Origin: Hydractinia symbiolongicarpus
Taxonomy: Eukaryota; Cnidaria; Hydrozoa; Anthoathecata; Hydractiniidae
Assembly: GCF_029227915.1 (NCBI RefSeq)
Contig: NC_079886.1
Coordinates: forward strand, 27,754,501 to 27,818,500
Direction: 5' to 3'
DNA length: 64,000 nt
Shown: one piece after another, positions 40,301 to 50,787 of the stretch
Numbering within the stretch: position 1 is the stretch's first letter
Layout: each line of letters begins with the position of its first letter
Notes under the pieces: model-generated
What the model saw: the letters and a program-made list of their open reading frames with translations, nothing else
Databases searched by the model: none
What the model was told of the DNA's origin: nothing
Program-made: the position numbers and the translations under genes

Positions 40301-43300
40301 AAAATGAAATCAGTTTTGAAAACTACAAGTCTCATGCGTTTTAATGGTGAAAAAATAATTTAAAGAATCGTTCGGGAAATGAGTTTACTCCCTGGGTACT
40401 TTCCTTGTATACTTTTGACTATACGGGCCGAGTCTGGGATTTACGGGAACTCCCGGGTTTTCGTTTGCCGGCGATTAAACTCCTTTTATTCAGCGTCTCA
40501 TCAAAAATGAAATCATTTTTGAAAACTACAAGTCTCATGCGTCTTAGTGGTGAAAAAATAATTTACAGAATCGTTCGGGAAATGAGTTTACTCCCTGGGT
40601 ACTTTCTTTGTATACTTTTGACTATACGGGCCGAGTCCGGGATTTACGGGAACTCGCGGGTTTTCGTTTGCCGGCAATTAAACTCCTTTTATTCAGCGTC
40701 TCATCAAAAATGAAATCATTTTTGAAAACGACAAGTCTCATGCGTTTTAGTGGTGAAAAAATAATTTAAAGAAGTGTTCGGAAAATGAGTTTACTCCCTG
40801 GGTACTTTCTTTGTATACATTCGACTATACGGGCCGAGTCCGGGATATACGGGAAAGCGCGGGTTTTCGTTTGCCGGCGATTAAACTTCTTTTATTCAGC
40901 GTCTCATCAAAAATGAAATCAGTTTTGAAAACTACAAGTCTCATGCGTTTTAATGGTGAAAAAATAATTTAAAGAATCGTTCGGGAAATGAGTTTACTCC
41001 CTGGGTACTTTCCTTGTATACTTTTGACTATACGGGCCGAGTCTGGGATTTACGGGAACTCCCGGGTTTTCGTTTGCCGGCGATTAAACTCCTTTTATTC
41101 AGCGTCTCATCAAAAATGAAATCATTTTTAAAAACTACAAGTCTCATGCGTCTTAGTGGTAAAAAAATAATTTAAAAAATCGTTCGGGAAATGAGTTTAC
41201 TCCCTGGGTACTTTCTTTGTATATATTCGACTATACGGGCCGAGTCCGGGATATACGGGAAAGCGCGGGTTTTCGTTTGCCGGCGATTAAACTTCTTTTA
41301 TTCAGCGTCTCATCAAAAATGAAATCAGTTTTGAAAACTACAAGTCTCATGCGTTTTAATGGTGAAAAAATAATTTAAAGAATCGTTCGGGAAATGAGTT
41401 TACTCCCTGGGTACTTTCTTTGTATACTTTTGACTATACGGGCCGAGTCTGGGATTTACGGGAAATCGCGGGTTTTCGTTTGCCGGCGATTAAACTCCTT
41501 TTATTCAGCGTCTCATCAAAAATGAAATCATTTTTAAAAACTACAAGTCTCATGCGTCTTAGTGGTAAAAAAATAATTTAAAAAATCGTTCGGGAAATGA
41601 GTTTACTCCCTGCGTACTTTCTTTGTATACATTCGACTATACGGGCTAAGCCCGGGATTTACGGGAAATTGCAGGTTTTCGTTTGCCGGCGATTAAACTT
41701 CTTATATTCAGCGTCTCATCAAAAATGAAATCATTTTTGAAAACTACAAGTGTCATGCGTTTTAGTGGTGAAAATATAATTTAAAGAATCGTTCAGGAAA
41801 TGAGTTTACTCCCTGCGTACTTTCTTTGTATACTTTTGACTATACGGGCCGTTCCGGGATTTAGGGGAAATCGCGGGTTTTCGTTTGCCGGAGATTAAAC
41901 TCCTTTTATTCAGCGTCTCATCAAAAATGAAATCATTTTTGAAAACTACAAGTCTCATGCGTTTTAGTGGTGAAAAAATAATTTAAAGAATCGTTCGGGA
42001 AATGAGTTTACTCCCTGGGTACTTTCTTTGTATACTTTTGACAATACGGGCCGAGTCCGGGATTTACGGGAAATTGCGGGTTTTCGTTTGCCGGCGATTA
42101 AACTCCTTTTTATTAGCGTCTCATCAAAAATGAAATCGTTTTTGAAAACTACAAGTCTCATGCGTTTTAGTGGTGAAAATATAATTTAAAGAATCGTTCG
42201 GGAAATGAGTTTACTCCCTGCGTACTTTTTTTGCATACTTTTGACTATACGGGCCGAGTCCGGGATTTACGGAAATCGCGGGTTTTCGTTTGCCGGAGAT
42301 TAAAATCCTTTTATTCAGCGTCTCATCAAAAATGAAATCATTTTTGAAAACTACAAGTCTCATGCGTTTTAGTGGTGAAAAAATAATTTAAAGAATTGTT
42401 CGGGAAATGAGTTTACTCCCTGGGTACTTTCTTTGTATACTTTTGACTATACGGGCCGAGTCCGGGATTAACGGGAAATTGCGGGTTTTCGTTTGCCGGC
42501 GATTAAACTCATTTTAATTAGCGTCTCATCAAAAATGAAATCGTTTTTGAAAACTGCAAGTCTTACGCGTTTTAGAGGTAAAAAATTAATTTAAAAAATC
42601 CTTCGGGAAACGAGTTTACTCCCTGGGTACTTTCTTTGTAAACATTTGACTATACGGGCCAAGCCCGGGATTTACGGGAAATCGCGGGTTTTCGTTTGCC
42701 GGCGATTAAACTTCTTTTATTCAGCGTGTCATCAAAAATGAAATCATTTGGGAAAACTACAAGTCTCATGCGTTTTAGTGGTGACAAAATAATTTAAAGA
42801 ATCCTTCGGGAAATGAGTTTACTCCCTGGGTACTTTCTTTGTATACATTCGACTATACGGGCCAAGCCCGGGATTTACGGGAAATTGCGGGTTTTCGTTT
42901 GCCGGCGATTAAACTTTTTTTATTCAGCGTCTCATCAAAAATGAAATCATTTTTGAAAACTACAAGTCTCATGCGTTTTAGTGGTGAAAATATAATTTAT
43001 AGAATCGTTCGGGAAATGAGTTTACTCCCTGCGTACTTTCTTTGTATACTTTTGACTATACGGGCCGGGGCCGGGATTTACGGGAAATCGCGGGTTTTCG
43101 TTTGCCGGAGATTAAACTCCTTTTATTCAGCGTCTCATCAAAAATGAAATCATTTTTGAAAACTACAAGTGTCATGCGTTTTAGTGGTGAAAAAATAATT
43201 TAAAGAATCCTTCGGGAAATGAGTTTACTCCCTGGGTACTTTCTTTGTATACATTCGACTATACGGGCCGGGGCCGGGATTTACGGGAAATCGCGGGTTT

Positions 43301-45870
43301 TCGTTTGCCGGAGATTAAACTCCTTTTATTCAGCGTCTCATCAAAAATGAAATCATTTTTGAAAACTACAAGTCTCATGCGTTTTAGTGGTGAAAAAATA
43401 ATTTAAAGAATCCTTCGGGAAATGAGTTTACTCCCTGGGTACTTTCTTTGTATACATTCGACTATACGGGCCAAGCCCGGGACTTACGGGAAATGGCGGG
43501 TTTTTGTTTGCCGGCAATTAAACTTCTTTTATTCAGCGTCTCATCAAAAACGAAATTATTTTTAAAAACTACAAGTCTCATGCGTCTTAGTGGTGAAAAA
43601 ATAATTTACAGAATCGTTCGGGAAATGAGTTTACTCCCTGGGTACTTTCTTTGTATACTTTTGACTATACGGGCCGAGTCCAGGATTTACGGGAAATCGC
43701 GGGTTTTCGTTTGCCGGCAATTAAACTCCTTTTATTCAGCGTCTCATCAAAAATGAAATCATTTTTGAAAACGACAAGTCTCATGCGTTTTAGTGGTGAA
43801 AAAATAATTTAAAGAAGTGTTCGGAAAATGAGTTTACTCCCTGGGTACTTTCTTTGTATACATTCGACTATACGGGCCGAGTCCGGGATATACGGGAAAG
43901 CGCGGGTTTTCGTTTGCCGGCGATTAAACTTCTTTTATTCAGCGTCTCATCAAAAATGAAATCAGTTTTGAAAACTACAAGTCTCATGCGTTTTAATGGT
44001 GAAAAAATAATTTAAAGAATCGTTCGGGAAATGAGTTTACTCCCTGGGTACTTTCCTTGTATACTTTTGACTATACGGGCCGAGTCTGGGATTTACGGGA
44101 ACTCCCGGGTTTTCGTTTGCCGGCGATTAAACTCCTTTTATTCAGCGTCTCATCAAAAATGAAATCATTTTTAAAAACTACAAGTCTCATGCGTCTTAGT
44201 GGTAAAAAAATAATTTAAAAAATCGTTCGGGAAATGAGTTTACTCCCTGGGTACTTTCTTTGTATACATTCGACTATACGGGCCGAGTCCGGGATATACG
44301 GGAAAGCGCGGGTTTTCGTTTGCCGGCGATTAAACTTCTTTTATTCAGCGTCTCATCAAAAATGAAATCAGTTTTGAAAACTACAAGTCTCATGCGTTTT
44401 AATGGTGAAAAAATAATTTAAAGAATCGTTCGGGAAATGAGTTTACTCCCTGGGTACTTTATTTGTATACTTTTGACTATACGGGCCGAGTCTGGGATTT
44501 ACGGGAAATCGCGGGTTTTCGTTTGCCGGCGATTAAACTCCTTTTATTCAGCGTCTCATCAAAAATGAAATCATTTTTAAAAACTACAAGTCTCATGCGT
44601 CTTAGTGGTAAAAAAATAATTTAAAAAATCGTTCGGGAAATGAGTTTACTCCCTGGGTACTTTCTTTGTATACATTCGACTATACGGGCTAAGCCCGGGA
44701 TTTACGGGAAATTGCAGGTTTTCGTTTGCCGGCGATTAAACTTCTTATATTCAGCGTCTCATCAAAAATGAAATCATTTTTGAAAACTACAAGTGTCATG
44801 CGTTTTAGTGGTGAAAATATAATTTAAAGAATCGTTCAGGAAATGAGTTTACTCCCTGCGTACTTTCTTTGTATACTTTTGACTATACGGGCCGTTCCGG
44901 GATTTAGGGGAAATCGCGGGTTTTCGTTTGCCGGAGATTAAACTCCTTTTATTCAGCGTCTCATCAAAAATGAAATCATTTTTGAAAACTACAAGTCTTA
45001 TGCGTTTTAGTGGTGAAAAAATAATTTAAAAAATCGTTCGGAAAAAGAGTTTACTCCCTGGGTACTTTCTTTGTATACATTCGACTATACGGGCCGAGTC
45101 CGGGATATACGGGAAAGCGCGGGCTTTCGTTTGCCGGCAATTAAACTCCTTTTATTCAGCGTCTCATCAAAAATGAAATCAGTTTTGAAAATTACAAGTC
45201 TCATGCGTTTTAGTGGTGAAAAAATAATTTAAAGAAGCGTTCGGGAAATGAGTTTACTCCCTGGGTACTTTCCTTGTATACATTCGACTATACGGGCTAA
45301 GCCCGGGATTTACGGGAAATTGCAGGTTTTCGTTTGCCGGCGATTAAACTTCTTATATTCAGCGTCTCATCAAAAATGAAATCATTTTTGAAAACTACAA
45401 GTGTCATGCGTTTTAGTGGTGAAAATATAATTTAAAGAATCGTTCAGGAAATGAGTTTACTCCCTGCGTACTTTCTTTGTATACTTTTGACTATACGGGC
45501 CGTTCCGGGATTTAGGGGAAATCGCGGGTTTTCGTTTGCCGGAGATTAAACTCCTTTTATTCAGCGTCTCATCAAAAATGAAATCATTTTTGAAAACTAC
45601 AAGTCTTATGCGTTTTAGTGGTGAAAAAATAATTTAAAAAATCGTTCGGAAAAAGAGTTTACTCCCTGGGTACTTTCTTTGTATACATTCGACTATACGG
45701 GCCGAGTCCGGGATATACGGGAAAGCGCGGGCTTTCGTTTGCCGGCAATTAAACTCCTTTTATTCAGCGTCTCATCAAAAATGAAATCAGTTTTGAAAAT
45801 TACAAGTCTCATGCGTTTTAGTTGTGAAAAAATAATTTAAAGAAGCGTTCGGGAAATGAGTTTACTCCCT
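37335..45870 (+). repeat. Domain 7: 17-mer / 15-mer / 3-mer duplications
   Basis: The AGAAGTGTTCGG marker occurs at 37,321, 40,161, 40,770 and 43,813, spacings of 14, 3 and 15 monomers. About 35,472-37,000 recurs near 38,515 (offset 3,043) and again near 41,964 (a further 3,449). A GGGCTAAGCCCGGG / ATTGCAGG A monomer followed by a one-base-short GCCGTTCCGGG B monomer recurs near 38,200, 41,650, 44,690 and 45,298. The last two are 608 bp apart, a 3-mer that also repeats GGAAAAAGAGTTTAC near 45,045 and 45,653. Some units are hybrids (see 39,973-40,175). Confidence 0.8.
39973..40175 (+). repeat. Hybrid monomer at an unequal-exchange junction
   Basis: The left part carries CATTCGAC and GCCAAGCCC like the monomer near 36,956-36,990. 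The right part carries TTTACGGGAAATCGCGGG, GGCAATTAAACTCC and AAAACGACAAG like the monomer near 37,160-37,300. The switch falls between about 40,029 and 40,034, inside CCCGGGA. The monomer normally lying between those two parents is absent here, so this copy is one monomer shorter than the segment at 36.9-37.3 kb. This is the expected product of unequal crossing over or replication slippage. Confidence 0.7.
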
Positions 45871-48250
45871 GGGTACTTTCCTTGTATACATTCGACTATA
45901 CGGGCCGAGTCCGGGATATACGGGAAAGCGCGGGTTTTCGTTTGCCGGCGATTAAACTCCTTTTATTCAGCGTCTCATTAAAAATAAAATCAGTTTTGAA
46001 AACTACAAGTCTCATGCGTTTTAGTGGTGAAAAAATAATTTAAAGAATCGTTCGGGAAATGAGTTTGCTCCCTGGGTACTTTCTTTGTATACTTTTGACT
46101 ATACGGGCCGAGTCCGGGATTTACGGGAAATCGTGGGTTTTCGTTTGCCGGCAATTAAACTCCTTTTATTCAGCGTCTCATCAAACATGAAATCATTTTT
46201 GAAAACGACAAGTCTCATGCGTCTTAGTGGTAAAAAAATAATTTAAAAAATCGTTTGGGAAATGAGTTTACTCCCAGTTTACTTTCTTTCTATACATTCG
46301 ACTATACGGGTCAAGCCCGTGATTTACGGGAACTCCCGGGTTTTCGTTTGCCGGCGATTAAACTCCTTTTATTCAGCGTCTCATCAAAAATAAAATCATT
46401 TTTGAAAACTACAAGTCTCATGCGTTTTAGTGGTGAAAACATAATTTAAAAAATCGTTCGGAAAAAGAGTTTACTCCCTGGGTACTTTCTTTGTATACAT
46501 TCGACTATACGGGCCGAGTCCGGGATATACGGGAAAGCGCGGGTTTTCGTTTGCCGGCGATTAAACTCCTTTTATTCAGCGTCTCATCAAAAATGAAATC
46601 AGTTTTGAAAATTACAAGTCTCATGCGTTTTAGTGGTGAAAAAATAATTTAAAGAAGCGTTCGGGAAATGAGTTTACTCCCTGGGTACTTTCCTTGTATA
46701 CTTTTGACTATAAGGGCCGAGTCCGGGATTTACGGGAAATTGCGGGTTTTCGTTTGCCGGAAATTAAACTCCTTTTATTCAGCGTCTCATCAAAAATGAA
46801 ATCATTTTTGAAAACTACAAGTCTCATGCGTCTTAGTGGTAAAAAAATAATTTAAAAAATCGTTCGGGAAATGAGTTTACTCCCAGTTTACTTTCTTTCT
46901 ATACATTCGACTATACGGGTCAAGCCCGGGATTTACGGGAACTCCCGGGTTTTCGTTTGCCGGCGATTAAACTCCTTTTATTCAGCGTCTCATCAAAAAT
47001 GAAATCATTTTTAAAAACTACAAGTCTCATGCGTCTTAGTGGTAAAAAAATAATTTAATAAATCGTTCGGGAAATGAGTTTACTCCCTGGGTACTTTCTT
47101 TGTATACATTCGAATATACGGGCCGGGTCAGGGATTTACGGGAAATCGCGGGTTTTCGTTTGCCGGCGATTAAACTTCTTTTATTCAGCGTCTCATCAAA
47201 AATGAAATCATTTTTGAAAAATACAAGTGTCATGCGTCTCAGTGGTGAAAATATAATTTAAAGAATCGTTCGGGAAATGAGGTTACTCCCTGCGTACTTT
47301 CTTTGTATACTTTTGACTATACAGGCCGGTTCCGGGATTTAGGGGTAATCGGGGGTTTTCGTTTGCCGGAGATTAAACTCCTTTTATTCAGTGTCTCATC
47401 AAAAATGAAATCATTTTTGAAAACTACAAGTCTCATGTGTTTTAGTGGTGAAAAAATAATTTAAAGAATCGTTCGGGAAATGAGTTTACTCCCTGGGTAC
47501 TTTCTTTGTATACTTTTGACTATACGGGCCGAGTCTGGGATTTATGGGAAATCGCGGGTTTTCGTTTGCCGGCGATTAAACTCCTTTTATTCAGCGTCTC
47601 ATCTAAAATGAAATCATTTTTAAAAACTACAAGTCTCATGCGTCTTAGTGGTGAAAAAATAATTTAAAGAATCGTTCGGGAAATGAGTTTACTCCCTGGG
47701 TACTTTCTTTGTATACTTTTGACTATACGGGCCGAGTCCGGCATTTACGGGAAATCGCGGGTTTTCGTTTGCCGGCAATTAAACTCCTTTTATTCAGCGT
47801 CTCATCAAAAATGAAATCATTTTTGAAAACGACAAGTCTCATGCGTCTTAGTGGTAAAAAAATAATTTAAAAAATCGTTCGGGAAATGAGTTTACTCCCA
47901 GTTTACTTTCTTTCTATACATTCGACTATACGGGTCAAGCCCGGGATTTACGGGAACTTCCGTGTTTTCGTTTGCCGGCGATTAAACTCCTTTTATTCAG
48001 CGTCTCATCAAAAATGAAATCAGTTTTGAAAACTACAAGTCTCATGCGTTTTAATGGTGAAAAAATAATTTAAAGAATCGTTCGGGAAATGAGTTTACTC
48101 CCTGGGTACTTTCTTTGTACACTTTTGACTATACGGGCCGAGTCTGGGATTTACGGGAAATCGCGGGTTTTCGTTTGCCGGCGATTAAACTCCTTTTATT
48201 CAGCGTCTCATCAAAAATGAAATCATTTTTAAAAACTACAAGTCTCATGC
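45871..48250 (+). repeat. Domain 8: mixed monomers, double-CCCGGG subtype appears
   Basis: About 12 monomers with no long duplication recognised. A type A subtype with CCCAGTTTAC, CTTTCTATAC, GTCAAGCCCGGG and GGAACTCCCGGG starts to be frequent here. Its TCAAG core lies at 46,311, 46,920, 47,935 and 48,543, spacings of 609, 1,015 and 608 bp (3, 5 and 3 monomers). The most aberrant unit is near 47,240-47,400, with GAGGTTACTCCC and GGGGTAATCGGGGG. No gene is visible. Confidence 0.7.
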
Positions 48251-49713
48251 GTCTTAGTGGTAAAAAAATAATTTAAAAAATCGTTCGGGAAATGAGTTTA
48301 CTCCCTGCGTACTTTCTTTGTATACTTTTGACTATACGGGCCGTTCCGGGATTTAGGGGAAATCGCGGGTTTTTGTTTGCCGGAGATTAAACTCCTTTTA
48401 TTCAGCGTCTCATCAAAAATGAAATCATTTTTGAAAACTACAAGTCTTATGCGTTTTAGTGGTGAAAAATTAATTTGAAAAATCGTTTGGGAAATGAGTT
48501 TACTCCCAGTTTACTTTCTTTCTATTCATTCGACTATACGGGTCAAGCCCGGGATTTACGGGAACTCCCGGGTTTTCGTTTGCCGGCGATTAAACTCCTT
48601 TTATTCAGCGTCTCATTAAAAATGAAATCAGTTTTGAAAACTACAAGTCTCATGCGTTTTAGTGGTGAAAAAATAATTTAAAGAATCGTTCGGGAAATGA
48701 GTTTGCTCCCTGGGTACTTTCTTTGTATACTTTTGACTATACGGGCCGAGTCCGGGATTTACGGGAAATCGTGGGTTTTCGTTTGCCGGCAATTAAACTC
48801 CTTTTATTCAGCGTCTCATCAAAAATGAAATCATTTTTAAAAACGACAAGTCTCATGCGTCTTAGTGGTAAAAAAATAATTTAAAAAATCGTTCGGAAAA
48901 TGAGTTTACTCCCTGGGTACTTTCTTTGTATACATTCGACTATACGGGCCGAGTCCGGGATATACGGGAAAGCGCGGGTTTTCGTTTGCCGGCGATTAAA
49001 CTCCTTTTATTCAGCGTCTCATCAAAAATGAAATCATTTTTGATAACTACAAGTGTCATGCGTTTTAGTGGTGAAAATATAATTTAAAGAATCGTTCGGG
49101 AAATGAGTTTACTCCCTGCGTACTTTCTTTGCTTACTTTTGACTATACGGGCCGGTTCCGGGATTTAGGGGAAATCGCGGGTTTTCGTTTGCCAGAGATT
49201 AAACTCCTTTTATTCAGCGTCTCATCAAAAATGAAATCATTTTTGAAAACTACAAGTCTCATGCGTCTTAGTGGTAAAAAAATAATTTAAAAAATCGTTC
49301 GGAAAATGAGTTTACTCCCTGGGTACTTTCTTTGTATACATTCGACTATACGGGCCGAGTCCGGGATATACGGGAAAGCGCGGGTTTTCGTTTGCCGGCG
49401 ATTAAACTCCTTTTATTCAGCGTCTCATCAAAAATGAAATCAGTTTTGAAAACTACAAGTCTCATGCGTTTTAATGGTGAAAAAATAATTTAAAGAATCG
49501 TTCGGGAAATGAGTTTACTCCCTGGGTACTTTCTTTGTACACTTTTGACTATACGGGCCGAGTCTGGGATTTACAGGAAATCGCGGGTTTTCGTTTGCCG
49601 GCGATTAAACTCCTTTTATTCAGCGTCTCATCAAAAATTAAATCATTTTTAAAAACTACAAGTCTCATGCGTCTTAGTGGTAAAAAAATAATTTAAAAAA
49701 TCGTTCGGGAAAT

Positions 49714-49723
49714 GAGTTTACTC
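49714..49723 (+). other. Short dyad GAGT-TT-ACTC (representative)
   Basis: A 4-base inverted repeat with a TT centre lies at the conserved monomer end, flanked by GGG on the left and CC on the right. It is among the best conserved stretches across the window. Occasional changes are GAGTTTGCTCC, ATATTACTCC and GAGTTTATTCC. The stem is too short to claim a stable hairpin. Dyad symmetries are reported as a feature of centromeric satellites lacking CENP-B boxes, but no function is shown here. Confidence 0.35.
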
Positions 49724-49745
49724 CCTGGGTACTTTCTTTGTATAC

Positions 49746-49761
49746 ATTCGACTATACGGGC
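49746..49761 (+). other. CENP-B-box-like element of type A monomers (representative)
   Basis: The published CENP-B box core is NTTCGNNNNANNCGGGN. Type A monomers read ATTCGACTATACGGGC: TTCG and CGGG are both present and in the right order, but separated by 6 bases instead of 7, so this is not an exact match. Type B monomers have TTTTG in place of ATTCG and keep only the CGGG half. Binding by any CENP-B-like (pogo transposase-derived) protein is an untested inference. The short spacing may well abolish it. Confidence 0.4.
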
Positions 49762-49790
49762 CAAGCCCGGGATTTACGGGAAATCGCGGG
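49758..49790 (+). other. Four-GGG block, possible G-quadruplex (representative)
   Basis: Four GGG runs are separated by 8, 6 and 7 bases (G3N8G3N6G3N7G3) in the GC-rich core. The block recurs in most monomers; another example is 5,530-5,562. One loop exceeds the usual 7-base limit, so it is an extended rather than canonical quadruplex motif. Variants such as GCGGATTTT or TTTAGGGG break or alter one run. The complementary strand could form an i-motif. Structure formation is inference. Confidence 0.4.
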
Positions 49791-50117
49791 TTTTCGTTTG
49801 CCGGCGATTAAACTTCTTTTATTCAGCGTCTCATCAAAAATGAAATCATTTTTGAAAACTACAAGTGTCATGCGTTTTAGTGGTGAAAATATAATTTAAA
49901 GAATCGTTCGGGAAATGAGTTTACTCCCTGCGTACTTTCTTTGCTTACTTTTGACTATACGGGCCGGTTCTGGGATTTAGGGGAAATCGCGTGTTTTCGT
50001 TTGCCAGAGATTAAACTCCTTTTATTCAGCGTCTCATCAAAAATGAAATCATTTTTGAAAACTACAAGTCTCATGCGTTTTAGTGGCGAAAAAATAATTT
50101 AAAAAACCGTTCGGGAA

Positions 50118-50290
50118 ATGAGTTTACTCCCTGGGTGCTTTCTTTGTTTACATTCGACTATACGGGCCAAGCCCTTGCCGGCGATTAAACTTCTTTTATA
50201 CAGCGTCTCATCAAAAATGAAATTATTTTTAAAAACTACATGTCTCATGCGTTTTAGTGGTGAAAAATAATTTAAAGAATAGTTCGGGAA
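50118..50290 (+). repeat. Short monomer with 29 bp internal deletion (copy 1)
   Basis: The sequence runs GCCAAGCCC directly into TTGCCGGCG at 50,174/50,175. The 29 bases between them in a full monomer, including three of the four GGG runs and three to four CpGs, are missing. With one fewer A in the A-run the unit is 173 bp. It also carries GGGTGCTTTC, TTGTTTACATTC and TTATACAGCG. Having lost the GC core, this unit is the most divergent monomer class in the window. Confidence 0.9.
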
Positions 50291-50787
50291 ATGAGTTTAC
50301 TCCCTGCGTACTTTCTTTGTACACATTTGACTATACGGGCCGAGTCTGGGATTTACGGGAAATCGCGGGTTTTCGTTTGCCGGAGATTAACCTCCTTTTA
50401 TTCAGCGTCTCATCAAGAATGAAATCGTTTTTGAAAACTACAAGTCTTATGCGTTTTAGTGGTAAAAAATTAATTTAAAAAATCGTTCGGGAAATGAGTT
50501 TACTCCCAGTTTACTTTCTTTCTATACATTCGACTATACGGGTCAAGCCCGGGATTTACGGTAACTCCCGGGTTTTCGTTTGCCGGCGATTAAACTCCTT
50601 TTATTCAGCGTCTCATCAAAAATGAAATCATTTTTGAAAACTACAAATCTCATGCGTTTTAGTGGTGAAAAAATAATTTAAAAAATCGTTCGGGAAATGA
50701 GTTTACTCCCTGGGTACTTTCTTTGTATACATTCGACTATACGGGCCAAGCCCGGGATTTACGGGAAATCGCAGGTTTTCGTTTTCC

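Larger units (their letters stand above)
49712..49914 (+). repeat. Representative type A monomer (203 bp)
   Basis: This is a full-length unit close to the consensus. In order it holds a GAGT-TT-ACTC dyad, a CCCTGGGTAC block, GTATAC, the type A signature CATTCGACTATACGGG, a GC-rich core (about 60% GC over some 55 bp) with CCCGGG and GCCGGC palindromes, and an AT-rich half (about 26% GC over some 95 bp). That half carries CGTCTC, A- and T-tracts, TTTAGTGGTG and the DraI-type site TTTAAA. Type A is defined by CATTCGAC. Sub-variants include GCCAAGCCCGGG, GCCGAGTCCGGGATATAC and GTCAAGCCCGGG. Confidence 0.9.

Noticed and set aside
49739-49744. GTATAC as a TATA-like promoter element
   Set aside because: It is a 6-base palindrome in most monomers with no transcript evidence; calling a promoter would be guesswork.
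49746-49761. True CENP-B box
   Set aside because: Spacing between TTCG and CGGG is 6 rather than 7 bases and the central A is not at the required position, so it is reported only as box-like.
50161-50200. Transposon insertion or excision scar at the 29 bp gap
   Set aside because: The gap is a simple loss between GCCAAGCCC and TTGCCGG with no target-site duplication or added bases.
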